Shown one piece after another: positions 45,795 through 54,953 of a stretch of 64,000 bases of DNA. The first letter of the stretch is position 1. Each line of letters opens with the position of its first letter. The position numbers and the translations under genes were made by a program. This stretch comes from Limosilactobacillus coleohominis 101-4-CHN (GTDB taxonomy: Bacteria > Bacillota > Bacilli > Lactobacillales > Lactobacillaceae), in assembly GCF_000161935.1 (NCBI RefSeq), contig NZ_GG698804.1, positions 1 to 64,000 on the forward strand. The letters are read 5' to 3'. Below the pieces are notes generated by a model. That model did not search any database, was not told where the DNA came from, and saw only the letters and a list, made by a program, of their open reading frames with translations.

Positions 45795-46166
45795 GTCCGA
45801 GCAAACAAAAAACGCCTCCCTGGAATAATCTCCAAGGGGACGCTAGACCGTGTTTCCACCCCAATTCATAGCCAGCTTACACTAGCTACCTCAGTAAGTT
45901 CATTTGAAACCAAAAGCCCTCTTACTACTTATCGTAGTAAGAGGGCTTTACAGCGGTTCCACCTCATTATTGTTAAATTCTCACGAATCTAACCTCAGCA
46001 AGTTCAAATAAACTCTGCGCTGTAACGGGCTTCCCCGGACTATTTTTTGATCAATAGTCAACTCACAGTTGTGATTCAAGTACCAGTTCATGTCCCATCT
46101 CAGCTACTGAAACTTTCTGTAAAGAACCAATTACTCTACTAGTCTGCTCTTCGTCTTTAATTTGTT
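45795..46166 (-). promoter_or_regulatory. T-box leader with duplicated antiterminator/terminator
   Basis: Only one stem I is seen, but two T-box expression platforms follow. Platform 1 has ATGAGGTGGAACCGCTG (45951-45966, minus strand) and terminator arms AAAGCCCTCTTACTAC and GTAGTAAGAGGGCTTT (45913-45949, perfect 16 bp). Platform 2 has GGGGTGGAAACACGG (45848-45862) and a terminator at 45807-45842 with a T6 tail. The block GAACTTGCTGAGGT (45992-46005) recurs as GAACTTACTGAGGT (45888-45901), 104 bases away. CAC (GTG on the plus strand, 46071-46073) is a candidate specifier for histidine. Confidence 0.85.
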
Positions 46167-46172
46167 ATAAGT

Positions 46173-46201
46173 ATAATAACCACGTTTTATTCGAATGTCA
46201 A
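46173..46201 (-). promoter_or_regulatory. Promoter of the amino-acid ABC T-box leader
   Basis: Consensus -35 TTGACA (46196-46201) and -10 TATTAT (46173-46178), 17 bases apart on the minus strand, just upstream of stem I. Confidence 0.75.
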
Positions 46202-46230
46202 CATTAATATTAAAAAATTCTCATAATTGT

Positions 46231-46767
46231 TTATGAACGCTGCTTAGCCAGTGCCCGTTCATAAAGCGAATGAATTGGCCAGTACAATAGAACAAAGTAA
46301 ACTAAGTTTAATGCTAACGTCGGCGCCAAGGTATTCAGCAGGAAATTAACAATATTGACATGGACTACTCCAATTATCAAAAACGCCCAATAATTTAAGA
46401 GCTGAAATACACAAACGTCAATAAAGAAAACTAACAAGGTGTTAAAAAAGTTTTCGTTAAAAAATGTTGCCAACAGCTTTGTTAACCACACAATTAGTGG
46501 ATACAAGACAATGAATAAGCCAAAGATCCCCGAATAGAATAAATCAGTCAACACACCAACTGCAATCGCAAATCCATACAATGGAATCTTGATGTTACCC
46601 TCGAAGAAATAGGCTAACACCAACCACAGCAACACTAATTGGCTGACCATTGAATATGGATAGCTGAAAAACTGATTAGCAAAAACTTTACTAAATGAAC
46701 CATCTAAAAAAAATGTGATAAACAAGCCAATCGGAAATAGAAATCTTAAGCGAGATAAACGGTACAT
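46231..46767 (-). CDS. mreD: Rod shape-determining protein MreD
   Basis: 178 residues with about five membrane helices and the MreD layout: FLFPIGLFITFFLDGSF at the start, and a conserved GVLTDLFYSGIFGLF in the middle. It is a membrane partner of MreC in the elongasome. It starts 10 bases after mreC, ending the mreBCD cluster. Sequence conservation in MreD is low, so context carries part of the call. Confidence 0.92.
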   Translation of the reverse strand: MYRLSRLRFLFPIGLFITFFLDGSFSKVFANQFFSYPYSMVSQLVLLWLVLAYFFEGNIKIPLYGFAIAVGVLTDLFYSGIFGLFIVLYPLIVWLTKLLATFFNENFFNTLLVFFIDVCVFQLLNYWAFLIIGVVHVNIVNFLLNTLAPTLALNLVYFVLLYWPIHSLYERALAKQRS

Positions 46768-46777
46768 TTGCTCCCTC

Positions 46778-47629
46778 CTATGAATCTAATTCAGCCACGG
46801 TCACGATATTAACATCATTAAAGTTGGCTGCAGGCTTGATATAAATCTTTTGGGCAAGGCCATAATCATCTTTACCAACCTTAGATACCCGACCGACATA
46901 CAGTCCCTTGGGAGTAATACCTCCCATGCCGCTAGTCGTAACTTTGGTTCCCTTCTTGATTTTCGCCTTTGAGGTTACCTGCCCCATAATCAAGCTATTA
47001 CTTTCAGAATCATAATCAGTAATGATTCCGTTCACGGTTTTACCACCTTCACCATCAATTTGGATCGCAAAGCGGTTAGCAGATTCACCAGTATTACTTA
47101 ATAATTCAACCTTGCTATTGGTTTTATTAACTTCCGTAATTCGACCAATTAAACCACCAGATGACATTACCGGCATATTTTTCTTAATACCACTTGTCTG
47201 ACCCTTATTAATAACCAACTGTTTTTGCCAAGATGAAGGGGTTCGCGACATCACCGCAGCACTAATGGTGGTATAGTCAGTCATCGACTTGTTAACTTTC
47301 AGTTCCTTCTTTAATTCTCGGTTTTCCTTGGCTAACGTTTGATCACGAACCTTAGCCTGAGCTAAATCAGCTACTTGTTCTTTTAACTTCTCATTCTCGG
47401 AATAAGTATTTAACAGTTCAGTAAATGACCGAACACCATTTTGAGCTGCGTTGACGGGATAAGCTACTACCCCATCAACCATACCGACAATGTCATTGCC
47501 AAATTGCTGAATCAGTGGTGGCGTCTGTCGCCGATTTCGTAGGGCGACTGACCCGCCCATTAAACCGAATGCAAGAACCAGCACGATCACAATAAATACC
47601 AATCGCCGGTTTGAAAAAAACTTGCGCAT
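46778..47629 (-). CDS. mreC: Rod shape-determining protein MreC
   Basis: About 283 residues. One helix (LVFIVIVLVLAFGLMGG), a coiled coil (about 65-110, EKLKEQVADLAQA) and the beta-rich MreC domain with INKGQTSGIKKNMPV and GLIGRITEV. It spans the membrane and couples MreB to the cell-wall synthases. The frame extends to 47707 through the hairpin described below; the ATG at 47629 follows GGGAGGAGG and gives the normal length. Confidence 0.95.
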   Translation of the reverse strand: MRKFFSNRRLVFIVIVLVLAFGLMGGSVALRNRRQTPPLIQQFGNDIVGMVDGVVAYPVNAAQNGVRSFTELLNTYSENEKLKEQVADLAQAKVRDQTLAKENRELKKELKVNKSMTDYTTISAAVMSRTPSSWQKQLVINKGQTSGIKKNMPVMSSGGLIGRITEVNKTNSKVELLSNTGESANRFAIQIDGEGGKTVNGIITDYDSESNSLIMGQVTSKAKIKKGTKVTTSGMGGITPKGLYVGRVSKVGKDDYGLAQKIYIKPAANFNDVNIVTVAELDS

Positions 47630-47644
47630 TCTGAAATCCTCCTC

Positions 47645-47730
47645 CCAATTGAGAAAAGTGAAGCGGAGCTTGGCAAAACACATCGTTTTGCGACTCGCCC
47701 CGCCCATCTGGATAATTAATTCTCAATTGG
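47645..47730 (-). repeat. Nested inverted repeat between mreB and mreC
   Basis: Outer arms CCAATTGAGAA (47645-47655) and TTCTCAATTGG (47720-47730) are perfectly complementary; an inner stem GCAAAAC / GTTTTGC (47673-47679, 47685-47691) has a 5-base loop, with partial GC pairing between. The outer arm ends right beside the mreC ribosome site. It may be an attenuator, processing site or translational control element. Confidence 0.6.
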
Positions 47731-47740
47731 TTTATTTGAA

Positions 47741-48769
47741 TTACTTTTTCTTCTTCATTACATCAATGCTCTTGAGGGATTCTCCCGTTCCAATTGCAAC
47801 ACAATCAAGCGGATCATTCGCAATAAAGACTGGTACCTTCGTGGCATCAGCGATTACATCTGGCAAATGCTTCAACAGTGAACCACCACCAGTTAACACA
47901 ATCCCGTGGTCAATAACATCCGCTGCAATTTCCGGAGATGTCTCTTCAAGGGTCGACTTAATTGCCTCAATAATTTCTGCCACGACATCCTGGAGTGCGC
48001 CAGATAATTCTTCGGCAGTCACTTCCATTGTCTTTGGCAATCCAGTAACGAGATCACGACCACGAACTTCTGAGCTTTCCATATCTTTAGCAGCTTCAGG
48101 TGAAGCTGAACCAATATCCCATTTGAGTTTTTCAGCCGTTCGTTCCCCAATCAAAAGGTTCTTATTTTGCCGGATAAATTGAATAATGGCATCATTCATC
48201 TTGTCACCAGCCATCCGAATAGAACGACTAGAAACAATTCCACCAAGTGAAATGGTAGCAACATCAGTGGTCCCTCCACCAATATCAACAACCATACTCC
48301 CGGTTGGATCCATGACTGGCAAACCAGCCCCAATCGCAGCCGCAAATGGCTCTTCAATAACGTAAGCATCCCGGGCCCCCGCAACACGGGTAGCATCAAT
48401 TACTGCTCGTTTTTCAACTTCAGTAATTCCACTTGGCACACAAACCATCACGTATGGCTTCCCAGCATTACCGCCAAGCGCCTTATCCATGTAGTACTTC
48501 ATCATGGCAACTGTCGTATCGTAATCAGCGATTACACCGTCTTTCATTGGTCGAATCGCAACGATACTAGCCGGTGTCCGTCCAATCATATCCCGGGCAG
48601 CTTCACCAACCGAAATCACTTCGCCAGACTTTTTATTTCGTGCAACCACAGACGGCTCACGTAAAACGATTCCCTTACCTTCAATGTAAACAATTGTATT
48701 GGCAGTTCCTAAATCAATACCAATATTTTTGGTTCCAATTCCTAATGGCAATCTATGTCGTCCCTTCAT
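47741..48769 (-). CDS. mreB: Rod shape-determining actin homologue MreB
   Basis: About 342 residues. Actin-fold nucleotide-binding motifs: [14 protein letters not shown] (phosphate 1), [24 protein letters not shown] (phosphate 2) and [15 protein letters not shown] (adenosine). It forms filaments that position cell-wall synthesis. The open frame reaches 48841; the ATG at 48769 lies shortly before the conserved start, though its ribosome site is weak. First gene of mreBCD. Confidence 0.96.
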   Translation of the reverse strand: MKGRHRLPLGIGTKNIGIDLGTANTIVYIEGKGIVLREPSVVARNKKSGEVISVGEAARDMIGRTPASIVAIRPMKDGVIADYDTTVAMMKYYMDKALGGNAGKPYVMVCVPSGITEVEKRAVIDATRVAGARDAYVIEEPFAAAIGAGLPVMDPTGSMVVDIGGGTTDVATISLGGIVSSRSIRMAGDKMNDAIIQFIRQNKNLLIGERTAEKLKWDIGSASPEAAKDMESSEVRGRDLVTGLPKTMEVTAEELSGALQDVVAEIIEAIKSTLEETSPEIAADVIDHGIVLTGGGSLLKHLPDVIADATKVPVFIANDPLDCVAIGTGESLKSIDVMKKKK

Positions 48770-48895
48770 TTTGGTTTCAAGTATCTTTTTATTATAGAAC
48801 AGCAGTATTATACCATAGCAGTTCTGCAGATTAACAGTCACAATATACTACACTCGGCATAAAAAAACCAATTTTTTCCCGACATTTAAAAATAA

Positions 48896-49508
48896 TTAAA
48901 GATCCGCCGCACACTCCCGCCAACTATAGTATTTATTATGGCCGATAATTAGAAAATCAATTAGCTGAATTCCAATGAGGTTCCCAGCTCGTTCAAGGCG
49001 TTGACACATCATTAAATCATTATCTGACGGTTCGCTGTAGCCAGTTGGATGATTATGCACAATAATCACTCCCGCTGCGCAATTTTTGAGTGCGTAACGA
49101 AAAATCTGGTCTGGATATAAACTGCACTGGCTCCGCCCACCAATGAATAACTGTTGACGGGCAATAATTTCATTATGAACATCCGTACATAGGACTACGA
49201 CACTTTCCTGTTGGTCACCAGCATACTCGTTCATAAAGCTCTTCCCCCACTAAAGCGCTTGAATATGCGTGCCCATAAAGGTTGCGCGGACTTTTGACAA
49301 TGAGTTCACCAAGTTGCACTGCCAACAAAAATTTCTCCACTTCCGTCGGACTAGTTCCCTTTAAATACCGGAGCTCGTTTTTAGTCAGATGATGAAAATC
49401 TGCCGGTGTTGGTGATTTAAGCAGTAGCGCTTCGGCCACTTGTGGCTGATCAGCAAAATACTTTCGAACTAATTGGTGGTAATGATTACTTGTATTATCT
49501 AAAATCAT
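48896..49508 (-). pseudogene. radC: RadC (JAMM/MPN-domain) protein, frameshifted
   Basis: Two frames make one RadC. 49215-49508 gives the helical N-terminal part to GHAYSSALVGEEL. 48896-49234 gives the JAMM domain with the metal motif HNHPTGYSEPSDND and RLERAGNLIGIQLIDFLIIG. Removing one base in the AAA at 49235-49237 (TTT in the coding strand) joins them as ...GEELMNEYAGDQ, about 203 residues, the usual length. A five-C run at 49244-49248 is an alternative site. The second frame has its own ATG and a purine-rich upstream stretch, so the JAMM domain might still be made alone. RadC's role is not settled; it belongs to the competence regulon in streptococci. Confidence 0.82.
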
Positions 49509-49559
49509 CTAATCTCTCCCTTCACTTTTTATAGACGGAAGAAATCAGTCAAATCATTT

Positions 49560-50879
49560 TTAATCCAACATTAAATGTCGAACATCTGAAATAAAGTATA
49601 AGGATCCAGTAATTAAAATGACGTCGTCCGTAGAAACCTGCGTAGCAAGTTTAGCAAATGCTTGCTGCCAATCTGGCACCATTTGAATTGGATGATGGCT
49701 TGGGATCATTTTTACCACCGCACCTAAATCAGCACTCTTACGACCAGCATAAGGACCTTCAAAAGTCGTTACCGTAATATGAACGTTGCTCAGGCTAGCC
49801 AATTCACCGAGCATCAATTCATACTGTTTATCAGCTAAAATCGCCACTAATACATAAACTTCATGCCCTTTGAAATCGTCTCGAATGGTTTCAGTTAGTG
49901 CTTGCATTCCTGGAAGATTATGTGCCCCGTCTAGAATTATCATTGGTTCCTGATTAACCAGTTCCATTCTACCAGGCCACTTAGTATTCAGGAGCGCTTG
50001 TCTAACAGCACGCTGATCTAACTTCAAGCCATCAGCTTGCATAAAGAGCTGGGCAAGCGTCACTGCAATACCACAATTGGCAAGTTGATAATCACCAGCC
50101 AACGATAAACGATAACGCTCATTATGCAATTGGAGTCCTGAATAACTCAACTCTGGATAAATTGTTTGATGACCAACTAGCGTTGTTCGAAAATCGCGGC
50201 CAAACTGATAGACAGTGCAATCATGTTCCTTTGCAACTTGTGTAACCACGCGTTGCGAATCATTTGGTAGATTGCCAGTGACCATCGGGACCCCATTTTT
50301 GATGATTCCCGCCTTTTGCCGCGCAATATCCGCAATGGTGGAACCCAAGTACTTCATATGATCATAGCCAACGGTAACTATTGCTGTCACGACCGGGGAT
50401 TCAATTACATTCGTTGAATCATATAATCCCCCAATGCCGACTTCTAAAATTACTACATCCAGGTCATGATCCGCAAAATAGCAGAACATGATTGCGGTAT
50501 CAATTTCAAACTCTGTTGGTCCCCCCGCTGGCAGTTCTTTATCAAGGGCTTCAACAACTGGTGCCACTTGTTGAACGTAGTGCAATAGGTCCTGATCTGC
50601 AATCGGCTCCCCATTAATTGCAATCCGTTCATTAAATCGGGTAATAAACGGAGAAGTAAATGAACCGACCGTTAAGCCTTGTTCCATCAAAATTTGCCGG
50701 GTCATTGCCACTACGGACCCTTTACCGTTAGTTCCGGTAACGTGAATATATCTTTGACCACGCTGTGGATTTCCCAAGCGTTGCAAAAATAACCGCATCC
50801 GAGCCAAGGTTGGCTTTTTCTTAAAACGTGGCCGTTGATGGATAAAATTTAGCGCATCTTCATAAGTCTGAATTACCAT
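49560..50879 (-). CDS. folC: Folylpolyglutamate synthase / dihydrofolate synthase
   Basis: 439 residues. Mur-ligase fold: P-loop YIHVTGTNGKGSVVAM, then FTSPFITRFNERIAING, LEVGIGGLYDSTNVI and ILDGAHNLPGM. It adds glutamates to folates, and in folate-synthesising species also makes dihydrofolate. It follows valS by 73 bases containing a terminator-like hairpin, the usual valS-folC order of Firmicutes, so valS read-through could express it. Confidence 0.96.
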   Translation of the reverse strand: MVIQTYEDALNFIHQRPRFKKKPTLARMRLFLQRLGNPQRGQRYIHVTGTNGKGSVVAMTRQILMEQGLTVGSFTSPFITRFNERIAINGEPIADQDLLHYVQQVAPVVEALDKELPAGGPTEFEIDTAIMFCYFADHDLDVVILEVGIGGLYDSTNVIESPVVTAIVTVGYDHMKYLGSTIADIARQKAGIIKNGVPMVTGNLPNDSQRVVTQVAKEHDCTVYQFGRDFRTTLVGHQTIYPELSYSGLQLHNERYRLSLAGDYQLANCGIAVTLAQLFMQADGLKLDQRAVRQALLNTKWPGRMELVNQEPMIILDGAHNLPGMQALTETIRDDFKGHEVYVLVAILADKQYELMLGELASLSNVHITVTTFEGPYAGRKSADLGAVVKMIPSHHPIQMVPDWQQAFAKLATQVSTDDVILITGSLYFISDVRHLMLD

Positions 50880-50903
50880 TTAATGCTCCTTTTTAACAAA
50901 AGA

Positions 50904-50941
50904 GGCGTGACAGAAGTCATATCTGACTTCGTATTCACGCC
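50904..50941 (-). terminator. Nested hairpin between valS and folC
   Basis: GGCGTGA (50904-50910) pairs with TCACGCC (50935-50941), and inside it GAAGTCA (50913-50919) with TGACTTC (50924-50930). The minus strand continues TCTTTTG. It is a terminator or attenuator between the two genes. Confidence 0.65.
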
Positions 50942-50952
50942 CCACTGGTCTG

Positions 50953-53616
50953 CTATGCATTTTCAAGCGATGCTAACCGCTCCTTGGCAGCATTTAACTT
51001 TTGCTGCCACTCAGCAGCTTTCTTACGTTCGTCGGTGACAACCTTTTCAGGTGCGTTTTGAACAAACTTTTCGTTCCCTAACTTCTTAGCAGAACGTTCA
51101 ACTTCCTTTTGCAATTTTGCAATTTCATCTTGAACCTTCGCCTTTTCTTCATCAAGGTCCACTAATTCTGCCATCGGAATATAAACCGTTGCTCCTGCTA
51201 AGATTCCGCTCATTGCCAACTTTGGCACTGCGACTTCTGTCCCAATCGTCAATTCTGCTGGATGACAGAACCGTTGAATATAATCCTGATTATCGCGGAA
51301 AATGTTCCCTAATGCTTCAGTATCAACCTTGATTAGCATGTTAACTGGTTTTGATAATGGTGCACCCGCATCATTTCTAATCGTCCGCACTGCCTTAATC
51401 AGGTTAATAAGATCACCCATTTGCTCAACGGCATTGGCATCTGCCAATTCAGCGTGTGCAACTGGATAATCACTGACCATAATTGATTCACCATCATGTG
51501 GCATTGATAACCAGAGTTTTTCCGTCACAAATGGCATAATTGGGTGAATCAATTTCAGCGTTTGATCCAGAACGTAGGCTAAAATGTTCTTGGTATCTTC
51601 CTTTTCGGTTGGCGTTCCGTTGGTCAACTTTTCCTTGGACATTTCGATATACCAATCACAGAAATCATTCCAAATAAAGTTATAAAGGGCCCGGCCAGCT
51701 TCACCAAATTCGAATTTCTCGAATTGTGCATTCACTTGTTGCACCGTTGCGTTCAATTTAGCTAAAATCCACCGGTCTGCCAAGTCCCACTTACTCTTAT
51801 CAGGTAACTGTGGCGCATGCTCCATCCCATCCAAATTCATGATGACGTAACGACTGGCATTCCAAATCTTGTTAATGAAGTTCCATGCCGCATCCATCTT
51901 CTTGTATGAGAAACGAATATCCTGACCAGGAGTTGAACCAGTTACTAAGAACCAACGTAAGGCATCTACACCATACTTAGCAATAACATCCATTGGATCA
52001 ATCCCATTTCCCAATGACTTGCTCATCTTACGACCTTGTTCGTCACGAATTAACCCGTGGAGGAGGACATTCTTAAACGGCGCCTTGCCGGTAAATTCAA
52101 GTGATTGGAAAATCATCCGGGAAACCCAGAAGAAAATAATATCATACCCGGTAACTAGTGTACTGGTTGGGAAGTAACGCTTGTAATCTGGAGCATCCGT
52201 ATCTGGCCACCCCATTGTTGAAAATGGCCACAATGCACTCGAAAACCAAGTATCTAAGACGTCGTGATCTTGTTCCCAATTTTCTGCATCCTTTGGTGCT
52301 TCCATTCCCACGTACATTTCACCAGTTTGCTTGTTATACCAAGCTGGAATTCGGTGTCCCCACCATAATTGCCGTGAGATAACCCAATCGTGAATATTTT
52401 CCATCCACTGCGTAAAGGTATTTTCAAACCGCCCTGGAATAAAGTTAACCCGATCCGCAGTTTTTTGGTTCTTTAATGCGGCCTCAGCTAATGGCTTCAT
52501 CTTAACAAACCATTGCGTTGACAACCGGGCTTCAACTTGCACCCCAGTCCGTTCTGAATGCCCAACTGAGTGAACGATTGGATCAATCTTAAGCATGTAT
52601 CCTTGGTCTTGTAAATCTTGTACCATGGCCTTCCGTGCTTCAAAACGATCCATGCCTTCATACTTACCCGCATTTTCGTTCATTGAAGCGTCTTCGTTCA
52701 TGGTATTTAATTCTGGAAGATTGTGCCGCTTACCAACCTTAAAGTCGTTTGGATCATGTGCTGGGGTAATCTTAACCATCCCAGTTCCAAAATCAGGAGT
52801 GACATAATCATCCGCAATAATTTCAATTTCCCGATCAACTAGTGGAACCCGTACATGCTTGCCGACCAATTCTTTGTACCGTTCATCATGAGGATTAACC
52901 GCGACTGCTTCATCCCCAAACATTGTTTCCGGACGGGTTGTAGCAATTTCAATGTAGTCCTTACCGTTAAATGTGGTGCCATCGGTAAATGGGTATTTAA
53001 CGTGGTAGAAGGCACCCTTATCATCCTTATGAATAACCTCAATATCAGATAACGCTGTCCGTGCTTGTGGATCCCAGTTAATAATGTACGTTCCACGATA
53101 AATTAATCCCTTATTGTATAAATCAACAAAGACTTTCCGCACGGCCTTATTTAACCCCTCATCCAGGGTGAACCGTTCACGGTCATAATCAACCGAGATC
53201 CCCATCTTAGCCCATTGTTGGTGGATAATATCCGCGTATTCATCTTTCCAATCCCAAACTTGTTGGACAAACTTTTCCCGTCCTAAGTCATAACGTGAAA
53301 TGCCCTGCTTACGCAACCGGGCTTCAACCTTGGCTTGAGTAGCAATTCCTGCGTGATCCATCCCAGGGAGCCAAAGAACATCATAGCCCTGCATCCGCTT
53401 TTGACGAATAATCATGTCTTGCAATGTTGTATCCCAAGCATGACCTAGGTGCAGTTTTCCCGTAACATTCGGTGGTGGAATCACAATTGAATACGGGTGT
53501 GCCTTTTTATCGCCACTCGGTTTAAAGAATCCATGGTCTTGCCACCAAGCATAGCGACCCTTTTCAACGGCAGTTGGATCGTACTTGGTTGACATCTCTT
53601 TTGATTGGTCTGTCAT
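50953..53616 (-). CDS. valS: Valyl-tRNA synthetase
   Basis: 887 residues, class I. HIGH appears as [14 protein letters not shown] and KMSKS as [11 protein letters not shown]; the editing domain ([13 protein letters not shown]) lies in the first half, and a C-terminal coiled coil ends [15 protein letters not shown]. It charges tRNA-Val. A T-box leader with its own promoter controls it. Confidence 0.98.
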   Translation of the reverse strand: MTDQSKEMSTKYDPTAVEKGRYAWWQDHGFFKPSGDKKAHPYSIVIPPPNVTGKLHLGHAWDTTLQDMIIRQKRMQGYDVLWLPGMDHAGIATQAKVEARLRKQGISRYDLGREKFVQQVWDWKDEYADIIHQQWAKMGISVDYDRERFTLDEGLNKAVRKVFVDLYNKGLIYRGTYIINWDPQARTALSDIEVIHKDDKGAFYHVKYPFTDGTTFNGKDYIEIATTRPETMFGDEAVAVNPHDERYKELVGKHVRVPLVDREIEIIADDYVTPDFGTGMVKITPAHDPNDFKVGKRHNLPELNTMNEDASMNENAGKYEGMDRFEARKAMVQDLQDQGYMLKIDPIVHSVGHSERTGVQVEARLSTQWFVKMKPLAEAALKNQKTADRVNFIPGRFENTFTQWMENIHDWVISRQLWWGHRIPAWYNKQTGEMYVGMEAPKDAENWEQDHDVLDTWFSSALWPFSTMGWPDTDAPDYKRYFPTSTLVTGYDIIFFWVSRMIFQSLEFTGKAPFKNVLLHGLIRDEQGRKMSKSLGNGIDPMDVIAKYGVDALRWFLVTGSTPGQDIRFSYKKMDAAWNFINKIWNASRYVIMNLDGMEHAPQLPDKSKWDLADRWILAKLNATVQQVNAQFEKFEFGEAGRALYNFIWNDFCDWYIEMSKEKLTNGTPTEKEDTKNILAYVLDQTLKLIHPIMPFVTEKLWLSMPHDGESIMVSDYPVAHAELADANAVEQMGDLINLIKAVRTIRNDAGAPLSKPVNMLIKVDTEALGNIFRDNQDYIQRFCHPAELTIGTEVAVPKLAMSGILAGATVYIPMAELVDLDEEKAKVQDEIAKLQKEVERSAKKLGNEKFVQNAPEKVVTDERKKAAEWQQKLNAAKERLASLENA

Positions 53617-53644
53617 AATTAAAAACTTCCTTTCATGGTGGTAA

Positions 53645-53877
53645 GCAAAAAAAGCCCGTCCTCATAATAGGACGAGCTTACTCGCGGTACCACCTAAATT
53701 AAGATATTAAATATATCTCCACTCTTCATTACATAACGGGAATGACCCGAGCTAACCTACTATTGGTTCAATTAGCTTGCTCGCGAGCTACTAAACAAGA
53801 TTCACTCGGCATTCTCACCAGTAGCCGTCTCTGTTGATTGAATCCATAACTTTCTCGGTCATCGCTTTAGTGCTGTA
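53645..53877 (-). promoter_or_regulatory. T-box riboswitch of valS
   Basis: The minus strand carries TTAGGTGGTACCGCG (53682-53696) followed by a terminator (AGCTCGTCCT and AGGACGGGCT arms, 53652-53678) ending in seven T. Upstream lies roughly 180 bases of stem I-III sequence. The specifier was not assigned with certainty; GTT or GTA (valine) triplets occur near the expected place. Confidence 0.9.
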
Positions 53878-53907
53878 ATCATACGCTATTTTAGCTAAAA
53901 TCGTCAA
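53878..53907 (-). promoter_or_regulatory. Promoter of the valS leader
   Basis: -35 TTGACG (53902-53907) and -10 TATGAT (53878-53883), 18 bases apart on the minus strand, beginning next to the tpx stop codon. Confidence 0.7.
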
Positions 53908-53911
53908 CCCT

Positions 53912-54406
53912 CTACAGTAATTTTTTCAGTTCCGCTAGTGCCGCATCATAATCTGGTTCATCAGTTAATTCACTCACGATTTGACGGTAAACAATCTTGC
54001 CGTTAGCGTCGACAACCCATACTGAGCGTGCCAATACACCTTCATCCGGAATTAATAAATTCATGGCATAGCCAAATGACTGTTCATAGTCAGACACTAG
54101 CTTCATCTTTTTAACGCCTTCTGCTGCACACCATTTTTGTTGATCTTCAATTCGGTTGGTAGAGATCGTGAGGAAGTTCACTCCAGAAAATTGATCCATT
54201 GTTTGGTTAAACTTCTTTGTTTGTAAGCTGCAAACTGGAGTGTTAATGTCTGGAACCACACTCAGTAACGTTGGTTTGCCAAATAAGAATCTCGTCTTTA
54301 CCTTTTCGTTATTCTGATCAAAAACTTTAAAGTGAGGTAATTCTTCACCAACCATTGGTGGATTGCCCACTAGTTGACGCTGTTCACCATTAATTGTGAT
54401 TTTCAT
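53912..54406 (-). CDS. tpx: Thiol peroxidase (Tpx, atypical 2-Cys peroxiredoxin)
   Basis: About 164 residues. The peroxidatic site is PDINTPVCSLQTKKF; a second cysteine in KWCAAEGV is the resolving one, as in Tpx. The N-terminal beta strand (KITINGEQRQLVGNPPMVGE) and the length fit the family. It reduces hydroperoxides using thioredoxin; trxA lies elsewhere in this window. The frame starts at GTG 54424 but GGAG stands 9 bases before the ATG at 54406. Confidence 0.95.
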   Translation of the reverse strand: MKITINGEQRQLVGNPPMVGEELPHFKVFDQNNEKVKTRFLFGKPTLLSVVPDINTPVCSLQTKKFNQTMDQFSGVNFLTISTNRIEDQQKWCAAEGVKKMKLVSDYEQSFGYAMNLLIPDEGVLARSVWVVDANGKIVYRQIVSELTDEPDYDAALAELKKLL

Positions 54407-54518
54407 CTTACAACACTCCTTCACTAAAATTCTTAACTTAGCCTAAGTATAACAAACTCTTTCCCTAAGAAGCTAAAAAATATATAATTAACCTACTAAA
54501 TTTGAAAAGGAGCAAACA

Positions 54519-54887
54519 ATGTTAATAATTGCGATTATTTTGGTCGCCGTGGTCGGTATAGAGCACCTCGGCATTATGCTTTTGGAAATGTTTGGTCAGC
54601 CCCAACAACAAGCAAAATCTTTTGATCTATCGTCAGACTTCACAAAAATCCCTGAAGTTCGCGTCCTTATGGCAAACCAGGGAATTTATAACGGCATGTT
54701 GGGTCTATTATTGTTACTTAGTTTTTGGCTTTTTAATGGTCCAGTACAATATAGCATCCAACTATTATTACTATCCTTCGTTGCGGTGGTCGCCTGCTAT
54801 GGTGGTTTTACCGCAACCAAAAAAATCTGGTTAATCCAGCTTTTACCAGCGGTATTAGCAATCATTGCTCTGTGGATTGCCAAATAA
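54519..54887 (+). CDS. DUF1304 small membrane protein
   Basis: 122 residues with four hydrophobic helices, starting IIAIILVAVVGIEHLGIMLLEMF, with the conserved N-Q-G-x-Y-N-G (ANQGIYNGML) in helix 2, typical of DUF1304. Function unknown. AAAGGAG precedes the ATG, and TATATAAT upstream may be its -10. It converges on thiI. Confidence 0.9.
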   Translation: MLIIAIILVAVVGIEHLGIMLLEMFGQPQQQAKSFDLSSDFTKIPEVRVLMANQGIYNGMLGLLLLLSFWLFNGPVQYSIQLLLLSFVAVVACYGGFTATKKIWLIQLLPAVLAIIALWIAK

Positions 54888-54904
54888 AGACTGACACAAA
54901 AAAG

Positions 54905-54953
54905 AAACGATGGGATTATGTAGCCCTTAGCGGTTTAATCCCATCGTTTTTTT
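54905..54953. terminator. Bidirectional terminator between DUF1304 gene and thiI
   Basis: AAACGATGGGATTA (54905-54918) and TAATCCCATCGTTT (54936-54949) form a perfect 14-bp stem, with T tracts on the plus-strand side. Confidence 0.88.

Noticed and set aside
45776-45859. A longer N-terminus for the amino-acid permease
   Set aside because: This stretch is the second T-box terminator, and a strong ribosome site precedes the ATG at 45775.
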